Made by a program: the position numbers and the translations under genes. Source: Acutalibacter sp. 1XD8-36 (GTDB lineage: Bacteria > Bacillota > Clostridia > Oscillospirales > Acutalibacteraceae). Taken from it: a stretch of 64,000 nt of DNA. The notes beneath the pieces were generated by a model. That model searched no databases. It was given only the letters and a program-made list of their open reading frames with translations, and was not told the origin of the DNA. Each line of letters opens with the position of its first letter. Position 1 is the stretch's first letter. The stretch covers positions 166,157-230,156 of the forward strand of contig NZ_QZDU01000005.1 in NCBI RefSeq assembly GCF_009917525.1, read 5' to 3'. Below are positions 36,148 to 43,392 of the stretch, piece after piece.

Positions 36148-36259
36148 CATGGCCCCGGAGGGGCTTGAGATAAGAAAGCACCAGGAGTCCGACCGGGTGA
36201 TAGCCCTCTGCGGCAACCCGAACGTGGGCAAGAGCACTATCTTCAATGCTCTTACCGGG

Positions 36260-36282
36260 CTTCGTCAGCATACAGGTTATTT
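36260..36282. other. probable attL, prophage-host junction in feoB
   Basis: Homology to FeoB ends abruptly after CAGCATACAGGT (to about 36277) and AT-rich sequence TTATTTAATATATGG begins. The core must lie at or just left of this point (within GGCTTCGTCAGCATACAGG); its exact limits need the attR sequence, which is outside the window. Confidence 0.7.
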
Positions 36283-36291
36283 AATATATGG

Positions 36292-36323
36292 TAAAAACCC
36301 GCCTTGCCTAAGCAAAAGCGGGT
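36292..36323 (-). terminator. terminator at the phage left end
   Basis: On the minus strand ACCCGC pairs with GCGGGT (36323-36318 and 36302-36297) and is followed by TTTTT. It ends the leftmost phage transcript just before host DNA and so protects feoA from antisense read-through. Confidence 0.8.
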
Positions 36324-36329
36324 CGTAGT

Positions 36330-36662
36330 TCATAAGTTTTTCACTTTACGCATAACGCTCTGATAGGCCCTGCCGTTCACCACCCGCAAGGTCTCCATGA
36401 GCTCATCCATCACCGCCCAGGCCTTTGCAGGCTCCTTGCCCCTCACAGCGCGAAGAAAGTCGCTGTCACCATACAAGCCAAGAGGCTCCTCCGGTGCAGT
36501 ATAAGGCACCGGAAGCCCTGCCGCTTTGGAAGCCGGTTCTTTGCTCCCCACTATCTCATCCCGGCAGGCATAGAGCGCTGCCAGAGCTACACAATGTTCC
36601 AGCTTGCTGGCCTCCTGCTCGTACCTGGATATCCAGTATTCAATTTCTCTGATATCCAGCAC
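36330..36662 (-). CDS. hypothetical phage protein
   Basis: A 110-aa acidic soluble protein, last gene of the phage before attL. The N-terminal part (REIEYWISRYEQEASKLEHCVALAALYACRDEIVG) is helical, the middle is Pro/Ala-rich, and the end is a basic helix. I do not recognise a family. Confidence 0.55.
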   Translation of the reverse strand: MLDIREIEYWISRYEQEASKLEHCVALAALYACRDEIVGSKEPASKAAGLPVPYTAPEEPLGLYGDSDFLRAVRGKEPAKAWAVMDELMETLRVVNGRAYQSVMRKVKNL

Positions 36663-36677
36663 TGGCAGACCCTCCTA

Positions 36678-37100
36678 TCAGGCGTTTTCCAGCTGGCGCA
36701 TAAAGCGCTGTATGACCTCGCGGTCCTGCTCATTAGCAGACTCAATAGCCATCTCCAGGTGTTCCATCATCTCGCTGCGGCCTTCGTCCCGGCTGTAACC
36801 CCCTGTGCGGCTGTACCTTCCACGGTTGTCCCGGTGCGTATTACTTCTGCCGTTACCGCCGCTGCTATAATGGCCCCTTACCCAGTGCTTTCCGCGGTTA
36901 GCATAGCTACTGCCATCATCATAGGCCCCGGTCTGACTATAACCCTCACCCTCTTCAAGCATACATATCTTGTCGATATTCTTGATGGTGTCGGTCAGCT
37001 TGTGTATTACTTCCAGGTCGCCTGCCCCCAAGTCCTGCTTGCGGGCATACTCTTCCAGCTCCTCGCAGAGTTTATCCTTTATGTCATATAGTTTTTCCAT
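36678..37100 (-). CDS. hypothetical phage protein with Arg/Gly/Tyr-rich centre
   Basis: A 140-aa protein in three parts: an N-terminal coiled-coil-like segment (LYDIKDKLCEELEEYARKQ), a low-complexity middle rich in Gly, Ser, Tyr, Arg and His (SYANRGKHWVRGHYSSGGNG), and a charged C-terminal helix (MEHLEMAIESANEQDREVI). The start at 37100 has GGAG upstream; the open frame to 37130 overlaps the neighbour. The disordered RG/YG-rich middle could bind nucleic acid or form assemblies, but no function is known to me. Confidence 0.6.
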   Translation of the reverse strand: MEKLYDIKDKLCEELEEYARKQDLGAGDLEVIHKLTDTIKNIDKICMLEEGEGYSQTGAYDDGSSYANRGKHWVRGHYSSGGNGRSNTHRDNRGRYSRTGGYSRDEGRSEMMEHLEMAIESANEQDREVIQRFMRQLENA

Positions 37101-37113
37101 ATTGATTCTCCTT

Positions 37114-37539
37114 TCAGGCCACGCGGTCAACTATCACATTAACATTCTGGGCCGTAATTGCCTGTGTGCTGGTGTTCTCCAGGGCTATTGTCAGGCAGCA
37201 CCCTTTTGGCACGTCTATAATTGCCTCCACATGGACGTTAAACAGGTCGCCCACGGCGGCGGGTGTTACTATCGCCGTCGCGCTGTTCAGAGGTTCACCG
37301 GTTATCGCCAGAGAGACCGAGATAGCCCCGGCTGTACCTCCAGCGGCAACCGCAATATTTCCGTCGGCGCTTACCCTGTAGCGGGCGCGGCACTGGTTTG
37401 TTATACCCCTCAGGGTAATAATGCCGCTGCCGTCTCTGTGGCATACGTATCCCCTATTGCAGGAAATGGGGGTCTCTGTCAAGAGGACATTCTGACCGGC
37501 AGGCACCGTCTGTGGCGCGTTAGCGGTATATTCAGGCAT
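37114..37539 (-). CDS. hypothetical phage protein, jelly-roll-like
   Basis: A 141-aa protein of mainly short beta strands and many small residues (AAGGTAGAISVSLAITGEPLNSA). Its layout resembles the compact beta-sandwich (TNF/C1q- or BclA-C-terminal-like) domains found on surface fibres. Three Cys are present. It has AAGGAAGG as ribosome binding site. Resemblance is by pattern only. Confidence 0.5.
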   Translation of the reverse strand: MPEYTANAPQTVPAGQNVLLTETPISCNRGYVCHRDGSGIITLRGITNQCRARYRVSADGNIAVAAGGTAGAISVSLAITGEPLNSATAIVTPAAVGDLFNVHVEAIIDVPKGCCLTIALENTSTQAITAQNVNVIVDRVA

Positions 37540-37684
37540 AATATCCTTCCTTTCTATCTAAATTAATAGTATAACGGTATAACGGCGAGGGTACACTACC
37601 CCCGCCGCTTTTGGTTGCATTATCGGCAGAGCATTTATGCTCTTGGGGCCGAACATCTAAGCCTTACTTAGAAGAAGTTTTGTC

Positions 37685-38545
37685 TTAACATGCAGAACAA
37701 GTATTCCCCCAGCCACCATTAAAGTTACCGCAGCAGTTGGTGGGGAAAGTCACCTGAGCCGGAGGCTGGACAACATAGGCTGGAATTGGGCAATCATTGC
37801 CGGTGCGGCGCAGGATATCAGCCTTATTAGCGTCCATAGCGGCCATCAATGCGGCGTTCTGGGCGGCCTGAGAGGCGGACAGCTGGAGCGCCTGAATCTT
37901 CGCGGCCTGTTCCGCGATTCGCTCATCCTTGGCTTCCAGCCGCTGAGCGGTCAGAGCATCCAGGATGGCCCGGGCGTTGGCGTTCTGGTTCTCAATCAGG
38001 TCGCGGGTATTGGACTGCATCAGATTACGGGTAGCGCAGTCTTCCTGGGCGATGGTAAACTTCACGCCGTCAATGGAGCGCTGAGTGTCGCAGCAACAAT
38101 CCTTCTGCTGATAGCCCAGGTTACACAGCTGCTGCATCAGCGCAGCCTGCCGCTGAGAATTGGCGTTCTCTGCCTGATAAGAATACTGCATGACGTTCAT
38201 GCCCAGGCCGTTGATACTGTTCTGCATGGCGTAGAAGCCGTCGCACAGCCCCTGGGTTACACCGCGCACAGCGTTCTCCAGGCCGTTGAAATTGAACTCG
38301 CTGCACAGGTCGGCCCTTGTGAGAGCGCCATTAGCCGCGGCAATCATACCGCCGTTACCCCAGCCGCCCATGCCACCCCACATGCCGCCGCCAAAGCCGC
38401 CGAACATCATGGGGAACATGAACATCATAATTATGGCAATCAGCCATTCGCCAAGGAATCCCCCGCCAAAGCCGTTACCATTGTTTCTGTCAGTCACTGC
38501 AGCAATATCTGCCGCAGACAGACCGTTTTCTGTTCCAAGGGACAT
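37685..38545 (-). CDS. conserved phage protein with Gly/Met-rich membrane segment and coiled coil
   Basis: A 286-aa protein: a short polar start, a hydrophobic segment EWLIAIIMMFMFPMMFGGFG with a following GGGMWGGMGGWGNGG run (residues 30-68), a middle with a Cys cluster KDCCCDTQRSID, a coiled coil (LTAQRLEAKDERIAEQAAK and on, about residues 190-245) and a C-terminal Cys/Gly tail FPTNCCGNFNGGWGNTCSAC. The mixture suggests a membrane- or virion-associated protein able to oligomerise. Such proteins occur in gut Clostridia phages without an assigned role, to my knowledge. The gene is set off by 145 nt from its downstream neighbour. Confidence 0.6.
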   Translation of the reverse strand: MSLGTENGLSAADIAAVTDRNNGNGFGGGFLGEWLIAIIMMFMFPMMFGGFGGGMWGGMGGWGNGGMIAAANGALTRADLCSEFNFNGLENAVRGVTQGLCDGFYAMQNSINGLGMNVMQYSYQAENANSQRQAALMQQLCNLGYQQKDCCCDTQRSIDGVKFTIAQEDCATRNLMQSNTRDLIENQNANARAILDALTAQRLEAKDERIAEQAAKIQALQLSASQAAQNAALMAAMDANKADILRRTGNDCPIPAYVVQPPAQVTFPTNCCGNFNGGWGNTCSAC

Positions 38546-38619
38546 AAGTAATTCTCCTTTATAAATGTATTTCTACCGCGTGCGCACGCGTTTGTAGACA
38601 TAAGCGCTGTCTTGTCTCG

Positions 38620-38847
38620 CTACCAGCGGAAAAACCCCATCATCTTCTGGGCCACCTGCTCTGCTGCTTTGCGGACTTCCTTATACTGCTCCTGGGACCA
38701 TTCCCCGGACTGAAGCTTCCCCTGCACTTCCTCGATAGGGTTCCCCTTAAATCCCTGAATGAACTGGAGAAGATTTGGGGCAAGATTTCGCGTACTGCCG
38801 GTCTGGGCCTGATTAGCGCCCATAGCTTCCCTAAACGGATTAGGCAT
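38620..38847 (-). CDS. small hypothetical phage protein
   Basis: A 75-aa protein starting MPNPFREAMGANQAQ and ending in a helix (EVRKAAEQVAQKMMGFFRW). It overlaps the preceding gene by 8 nt, so the two are coupled. Family not recognised. Confidence 0.5.
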   Translation of the reverse strand: MPNPFREAMGANQAQTGSTRNLAPNLLQFIQGFKGNPIEEVQGKLQSGEWSQEQYKEVRKAAEQVAQKMMGFFRW

Positions 38848-39334
38848 TATCTATATCCTCCTTTGTTTTTGGAGCCCTCGCGGGCTTTTTCAGCCGTTCT
38901 GCAAGCACCTCATCCAGTTTGTCCCATGTGACAAACTTCGTAAAATCCACCTGCTCCTGAGGCTGAGGCACAGGTGTGTCTGTTCTCTCCACAAGGTCGT
39001 AGACTATAGTGCTGGGCTTACCAGTACTGTCAGCTTTACGCAGATATATCACCGGGTTATTTGTGTCCCACAAAGGCACCGCGCTGTTTGCGACAACAAA
39101 ATAGCTATCGGCCTCCTGTTTGCCTGAAACCCAGATTATTCCATTCGGCGCTCCGCCCACCCCACCCTGAATAGATTGCTGGGCAGGCTGTGCTATTTGT
39201 GGCAGCGGCTGTAGGCCCTGAGGCTGCTGCAGGCTTTGCATCTGCTGGCTCTGACGCAGCTGTGCCAGCTGGTCCGGCACATTGGGCGTATAATACCCGC
39301 CCTGATATCCCGGATAAAAATTTGGATAGTTCAT
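38840..39334 (-). CDS. hypothetical phage protein with Tyr/Gln-rich N-terminus
   Basis: A 164-aa protein. The first 60 residues are low complexity (MNYPNFYPGYQGGYYTPNVP, then a Gln/Leu/Pro-rich stretch); the rest is a folded-looking domain (NGIIWVSGKQEADSYFVVAN, IYLRKADSTGKPSTIVYDLV) with a basic tail. The start at 39334 follows AAGGAG. The frame reaching 39388 overlaps the peptidase gene and is unlikely. Family not named by me. Confidence 0.55.
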   Translation of the reverse strand: MNYPNFYPGYQGGYYTPNVPDQLAQLRQSQQMQSLQQPQGLQPLPQIAQPAQQSIQGGVGGAPNGIIWVSGKQEADSYFVVANSAVPLWDTNNPVIYLRKADSTGKPSTIVYDLVERTDTPVPQPQEQVDFTKFVTWDKLDEVLAERLKKPARAPKTKEDIDNA

Positions 39335-39336
39335 TG

Positions 39337-39717
39337 TCAACGCTCCTTCGACCAATAGTAAAGTGGCACCTCCATGCCGCTGTCCCAAGTGTCATACCAA
39401 TTTCCATTCTTCACACATACCACGTGCCCAGAAAGGGCAAGTATATATGTACCGGCAGGGTGCTCATTGGCAAAATCCAACACTGTATAGCAGTCCGGGC
39501 AGTTATCCGGCATAATATGCCGCTTGAAGCCCTGCTCCCTTAAATACGCTCCCCAGACATGATTTGCGCTTGGCATATCGCACATGAGAAACCCCTGCAG
39601 GCAAAGGGCCGTGAAGGTCTCCTCCCAACTCTGTTCCAAGGCCGCTGATACCGCCCGGACAGTACAGTCCCCCACATGTTTGCGCTGAGGGTTTGGGTTA
39701 TGAAACTGATAGCTCAT
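39337..39717 (-). CDS. phage cysteine peptidase-like protein (papain-like fold)
   Basis: A 126-aa protein with the order expected of a papain/C39-like peptidase: Cys in KHVGDCTVRAVSAAL (C26), His in TYILALSGHVVCVKNGNWY and an Asp in YDTWDSG. It has no signal peptide or wall-binding domain. Since no amidase, muramidase or CHAP endolysin was found in the late region, it is a candidate lysis or virion-processing enzyme, but substrate and activity are unproven. The start at 39717 (AAGGGA upstream) overlaps the small Cys-rich gene before it by 20 nt. Confidence 0.6.
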   Translation of the reverse strand: MSYQFHNPNPQRKHVGDCTVRAVSAALEQSWEETFTALCLQGFLMCDMPSANHVWGAYLREQGFKRHIMPDNCPDCYTVLDFANEHPAGTYILALSGHVVCVKNGNWYDTWDSGMEVPLYYWSKER

Positions 39718-39811
39718 TGTTCCCTTCGCAAAGCCCGCAGTCTGGGCAGCAGGTCTCACGCCCGCAGGGACAGGCTGAAGTGTCCTTCTTGATTTCCTTT
39801 CTGGTATCCAT
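39698..39811 (-). CDS. 37-aa Cys-rich small protein
   Basis: ATG at 39811 is preceded by GGGAGG with 9-nt spacing, a strong ribosome binding site. The peptide begins MDTRKEIKKDTSA and holds six Cys in CPCGRETCCPDCGLC, like a tiny zinc ribbon. It ends 20 nt inside the following peptidase gene, so translation is probably coupled. It is the first gene after a large RNA hairpin. No homologue is known to me. Confidence 0.55.
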   Translation of the reverse strand: MDTRKEIKKDTSACPCGRETCCPDCGLCEGNNELSVS

Positions 39812-39826
39812 AAAAACTTACCTCCC

Positions 39827-39899
39827 AAATAAAAACAGAGGACAGAAAACCGCCTTTCAGCGCTGATACGGCCTTCGCCGTGTCTGTTTCCCTGTCCTC
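39827..39899 (-). promoter_or_regulatory. structured RNA leader or terminator before the attL-side gene block
   Basis: On the minus strand GAGGACAG (39899-39892) pairs with CTGTCCTC (39845-39838), continued by GAAAC/GTTTT, enclosing a second hairpin ACGGC-GAAG-GCCGT and a further small stem, then TGTTTTTATTT. A multi-branched structure ending in a T-run just before a ribosome binding site looks like a riboswitch or attenuator, or simply a terminator. No known class was recognised. Confidence 0.45.
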
Positions 39900-39920
39900 C
39901 TCGTGTGAATATTATCACAT

Positions 39921-39954
39921 AAAAAAGGAGAGGAAACCTATCGATTTCCTCTCC
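39921..39954 (-). terminator. intrinsic terminator after the HTH gene
   Basis: On the minus strand GGAGAGGAAA and TTTCCTCTCC form a perfect 10-bp stem with an 8-nt loop followed by TTTTTT. It ends the phage late transcript, so the genes to its left need their own promoter or antitermination. Confidence 0.9.
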
Positions 39955-39973
39955 CTTATCTGTCAGAAAAATG

Positions 39974-40186
39974 TCACATGACCTTATATATTTTCTTTTT
40001 TATATTTCGTATGCGCCTGTTTACAGTGGACTCGGACATATGGAGCCTCTGCTGTATCTCCACCAGCGACCGGGCCTGTACCCTTAAATCAAATACCTGC
40101 CGCTCCTCGTCGGTAAAATTGCAGACCTCCCGGAATCTCTCGCACTCGGGCCGGGTGAATTCAGTCTTGATATTCACCGCCGCCAC
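39974..40186 (-). CDS. phage HTH protein, sigma-70 region 4-like
   Basis: A 70-aa protein, nearly all helix-turn-helix: FTDEERQVFDLRVQARSLVEIQQRLHMSESTVNRRIRNIKKKI, like sigma region 4 or LuxR-type HTH. It may be a transcription regulator. It lies at the end of the late operon, directly before a terminator, 4 nt after the membrane protein gene. Confidence 0.65.
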   Translation of the reverse strand: MAAVNIKTEFTRPECERFREVCNFTDEERQVFDLRVQARSLVEIQQRLHMSESTVNRRIRNIKKKIYKVM

Positions 40187-40190
40187 CTAC

Positions 40191-40535
40191 TTACGCTTTA
40201 TCCTGGTCCCCTTGGACTTGCCCTTCTTGCGCCTGCGTACTGTAACCTTCGCCATTAAATATACCTCCCTGGTTGTCCCCCTGCACATAGTTGGCATTGC
40301 CGCCTCCCTCGCCGGTGTCCACCACCACGGAGTCAAACTGGCTCCACTGATGGATATGGTAGATACTGAGGCCCGCCATACTTACGATAAGCAAAGCTAT
40401 CACAATGCACAGGGAAATTATAACTTTTTCTTTAAATATGTTCGCCCTCTTGAGCTCCCTGTACATTTCGGATGCCAGGGTCTCCGGTGTGCCGATATCG
40501 ATTTTTTCTTGCGCCTTTACTTTCTTTTCGCTCAT
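40191..40535 (-). CDS. phage single-span membrane protein
   Basis: A 114-aa protein with a charged N-terminus, one transmembrane helix (VIISLCIVIALLIVSMAGLSI, residues 38-58) and a Gly/Gln-rich, probably external tail. Position next to the holin genes allows a role in lysis (spanin- or holin-like) or superinfection control; neither is shown by sequence. Confidence 0.5.
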   Translation of the reverse strand: MSEKKVKAQEKIDIGTPETLASEMYRELKRANIFKEKVIISLCIVIALLIVSMAGLSIYHIHQWSQFDSVVVDTGEGGGNANYVQGDNQGGIFNGEGYSTQAQEGQVQGDQDKA

Positions 40536-40592
40536 TTATCTTACACATCCTTCCTTTCCTAAAAGAATACCATTTTTCGGGGGATTAGTCAA

Positions 40593-40907
40593 TCACCCAA
40601 TCCTTCCCCCAGCCATCAAATAAACCGCCACCCCGCCCGCCACGGCGCTGATAACCGCAGCCACCACCGCCTCCCAGCGGCGGGCAGGCCTTCCTTTAAG
40701 CTCGTCCACGTTCTTGCCCAGGCTCTCCAGCTTTTCCATAATAGCGTCAAACCTTGCCTTCTGCACATCACTGGTGCGCTCGAGGGTGTTGAGCCTGCCG
40801 TAAATCTCCCTGTGGCTGTCCGCATTCTGGGACTGGTACTCGTCAAGCTGAGCCTCAAGGCGGTTGACCTTCTCGGCTACTGGGCAATTATCCCTGCAGT
40901 CACCCAT
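40593..40907 (-). CDS. XhlA-like lysis-associated protein
   Basis: A 104-aa protein with an N-terminal coiled coil (EKVNRLEAQLDEYQSQNADS and on) and one C-terminal transmembrane helix (AVVAAVISAVAGGVAVYLMAG). This layout matches hemolysin XhlA-type proteins that accompany holins in Bacillus and Clostridium phages. The gene follows the holin by 3 nt. Confidence 0.7.
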   Translation of the reverse strand: MGDCRDNCPVAEKVNRLEAQLDEYQSQNADSHREIYGRLNTLERTSDVQKARFDAIMEKLESLGKNVDELKGRPARRWEAVVAAVISAVAGGVAVYLMAGGRIG

Positions 40908-40910
40908 AGT

Positions 40911-41171
40911 CTAGCCCTCCTTGGGACGCTCATATGTAAGGGCCCGAGCGCTGTCCTTCACCCCGGCAGTTGTGGGGTCGTTGACTATGCCCAGCAGAGC
41001 CAGGACAGCGAATACCGCGTTTACAAAGGCCAGCAGCCTGGTCCCCAGCTCCCCAAAGTCAAGGCTATAGCCGAAAACCGCTGCCCCCGCCTGCACCAGC
41101 AGCAATACCGCCGGGACCAGCGCCAGCCAAAATGCCTTGTTTCTGATACGGACTTTCCAGTTGATTTTCAT
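40911..41171 (-). CDS. phage holin (phi LC3 family)
   Basis: An 86-aa protein with a basic start (MKINWKVRIRNKAFWLAL), two hydrophobic segments and the signature GIVNDPTTAGVKDSARALTY, characteristic of the phi LC3-type holins. It makes holes in the cytoplasmic membrane at the end of infection. A following endolysin gene was not recognised. Confidence 0.85.
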   Translation of the reverse strand: MKINWKVRIRNKAFWLALVPAVLLLVQAGAAVFGYSLDFGELGTRLLAFVNAVFAVLALLGIVNDPTTAGVKDSARALTYERPKEG

Positions 41172-41183
41172 GTTTTGACCTCC

Positions 41184-42620
41184 TTAGTCTATGGTTTTGG
41201 TGTACTTCAAGCTAACATACAGCGTTCCAGTCCAATTTTTTGACGAATAATTCTGCTTAAACTTCATTGATGAGCTTTCGATGAATATAGAACCAAGATA
41301 GTTGTTTAGCGGGATTTTGCCACTGGTGTATTGAAATGTAGACTCCGTATCTATAAGAGTGTCTACTTCATCAATAGGAATATTGATGGCTGTTACAGTC
41401 GACATTCCAGGCATTCTAAAGTCTTCAAATATGTAAAGTTTCCTATAAATCGGCTTTCCGTCAACCCATGTTCCAATTTTTAATTCTTCCGTCGAGTATT
41501 CATCCCCACGGTTGTTTGGCTCAAAGGCTTTGATGCAGTAAAGAACAGACGCATTCACAGGGTGAGATGTAAATCTAAGAGCACGTTGTTCCGTATTCCA
41601 ATAACGAGCACCGTCGTGATAATACAATGGTAAATCTGAAATCTCCAAATACTCATCGATATTGGTGGGATAAACGGCAATCCCTCCCGGAGTTATTCCG
41701 TTCCAGTTATTACCATCCCCAATCCCCATATTGGGAAAAGTTGTTCCTTCCTGCTTCTCACCAATCTCTCCTGAAAGCTTTTCCTCGGCTTCGCCATGAT
41801 ACCCTCTCAGGAAAAGGTTTCTAAGGTCAGGGACGGCAAACGTGGTCTCTCCATCCCCACCGAAATATCCAAAGCTGTTGAACTGTTCTTTAATAAAACC
41901 CGCCAGCTTCGGATAAGCAGAGATTACATACTCACCGCCATCGCACACAAGATAGCCGTCAGGAGCAGTTTTGCCCATGAAGCTTATAACCGTACCAATA
42001 GGGTTACCGTCTGCGCCGGGAGGCCCTGGAGCGCCGTCTTTGCCGTCGGCCCCATCCTTACCGGGAGGACCCTCCGGCCCAGGCGGGCCATCCTTTCCCG
42101 GCTCGCCCTGAGGGCCCGGTGGTCCTGGTGGCCCCGGAGTCCCTGCGCCCCCGCTGCCGCCGGTATTTTCCTGTGCGACAGCGTTTCCGTCTTCGTCAAA
42201 GCCCACTATCTGCCCGGGCTCGCCGGTGAGCTTGTCCTGCTTTTTAGCAAGCTCCTGCTCCCAAAGGTCCGGGGTAGGCGATCTGGCGGCTTCCCCGGGA
42301 GACGCTCCCTCAAGGACCGTGCCGAGCTGCGCCCACACAGTGGGCAGCACAATCTCCCCGCCGTTTGCGCTGCCGTAGACCCCGGCATAAACCGGCACTT
42401 CCGAAGCCTTAAGCACCTCCCAGGGAATCACGCACCTTGCAGTATCGTCCAGCCGGAGCTCCCGAGTGAGCTCACCCGCGCGGAAGACTGCGGTTTTTGT
42501 AAGGCCCTCCCAGTCCGGGGAGAAGGTGAACTCTGCTTCATTTACATTTACTGAGCCGCTGGTTAGCTGTTCCCGCTGCTTTACAGTCAGCTCATTCTTC
42601 TTTGCATACAGTTTAAACAT
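41184..42620 (-). CDS. tail fibre with collagen-like repeats and tail-collar domain
   Basis: A 478-aa fibre. The N-terminal 145 residues attach it to the virion ([20 protein letters not shown]), followed by about 20 Gly-X-Y triplets ([20 protein letters not shown]), a phage tail-collar domain ([21 protein letters not shown]) and a C-terminal part that is clearly more AT-rich than the gene start. That C-terminal part is the likely receptor-binding tip. The start at 42620 follows GGAGGAG and overlaps the upstream gene by 8 nt. Confidence 0.8.
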   Translation of the reverse strand: MFKLYAKKNELTVKQREQLTSGSVNVNEAEFTFSPDWEGLTKTAVFRAGELTRELRLDDTARCVIPWEVLKASEVPVYAGVYGSANGGEIVLPTVWAQLGTVLEGASPGEAARSPTPDLWEQELAKKQDKLTGEPGQIVGFDEDGNAVAQENTGGSGGAGTPGPPGPPGPQGEPGKDGPPGPEGPPGKDGADGKDGAPGPPGADGNPIGTVISFMGKTAPDGYLVCDGGEYVISAYPKLAGFIKEQFNSFGYFGGDGETTFAVPDLRNLFLRGYHGEAEEKLSGEIGEKQEGTTFPNMGIGDGNNWNGITPGGIAVYPTNIDEYLEISDLPLYYHDGARYWNTEQRALRFTSHPVNASVLYCIKAFEPNNRGDEYSTEELKIGTWVDGKPIYRKLYIFEDFRMPGMSTVTAINIPIDEVDTLIDTESTFQYTSGKIPLNNYLGSIFIESSSMKFKQNYSSKNWTGTLYVSLKYTKTID

Positions 42621-43392
42621 TGGCTCCTCCGTATATCCATGTCCCATAGCGTCTGTCTACATGGGTAATGTTTGGCAGATACTCTCCAAGCATGTCCCGC
42701 AGTTCCTTATACTCTTCCGGGATATTCCCGCCGCTGCACAGCAGCCAGCCCGCGCCTGGGCTTTTCAGTCCTGTGCTGAGCTCCCCTATCCCCGGCCCCG
42801 CCCCGGACTGCTCGATATATGCACCCAGCTCCGACACCGCTTTGCCGGCCTTTTCTATCACCTGCTCGCCGTATGCCAGTATCCGGTCAACTTCCTTGTC
42901 AATGCCGCCGTTTGTGAACTCATAGGCCCGCAGGCCGTCCACGGTCAGCCCTGCAAGGGTTGGCACATACTCCCTCAGGTCTGTCATATCCCCCGGCAGC
43001 AGGTTTGTGGCTCCCCGCTTTATCCTTAGCCGGTACAGTGGCACAGTGTACAGTTTCCCCTGCAGCTGACTGTCTCCGGCATTCTCCACTACCACAAGTC
43101 TGGCCTGCCGCTCCTCCCTGTCCAGCTGTATAGCGGCTATGTCCTGTCTGTCGCTGTGGGACCATCCGGGAGATATCGAAAGCTCCAAAGGCGCGTCGGC
43201 CTCAACCCACCGCCCAGCCGCAAGGCCATACCCGCTGCCCAGCGTCAGCGTCATCCCCTCAACCGAGGCCTCTAACCTGCTCCCCTTCATGCATACGCCG
43301 TCCCCGGTAAGCTGCCATATGCTTTCGCACATATCACCCGCGCTGTCCTTAGCCGAGCTGGGCCCTAGGCAAGGGCCATACTTCAACGCCAT
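42613..43392 (-). CDS. tail/baseplate protein
   Basis: A 259-aa protein with an N-terminal beta-rich half ([41 protein letters not shown]) typical of phage proteins that join fibres to the baseplate, and a C-terminal segment [21 protein letters not shown] that resembles a short tail-collar motif. The start is the ATG at 43392, overlapping the upstream stop by one base (TGATG). Confidence 0.6.
   Translation of the reverse strand: MALKYGPCLGPSSAKDSAGDMCESIWQLTGDGVCMKGSRLEASVEGMTLTLGSGYGLAAGRWVEADAPLELSISPGWSHSDRQDIAAIQLDREERQARLVVVENAGDSQLQGKLYTVPLYRLRIKRGATNLLPGDMTDLREYVPTLAGLTVDGLRAYEFTNGGIDKEVDRILAYGEQVIEKAGKAVSELGAYIEQSGAGPGIGELSTGLKSPGAGWLLCSGGNIPEEYKELRDMLGEYLPNITHVDRRYGTWIYGGANV

Larger units (their letters stand above)
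36134..36328 (+). pseudogene. feoB: ferrous iron permease FeoB, truncated by prophage insertion
   Basis: The first 48 residues are a normal FeoB N-terminus with the G1 GTPase loop [18 protein letters not shown] and GLRQHTG. FeoB proteins continue with a conserved Asn-Trp-Pro-Gly-Lys-Thr segment and run to about 700 residues; here, after Gly48 (codon 36275-36277), the frame changes to [16 protein letters not shown] and stops. All downstream sequence is phage-like on the opposite strand. The rest of feoB is expected beyond the right edge of the window, after attR. The gene is therefore interrupted rather than degraded. Confidence 0.9.
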
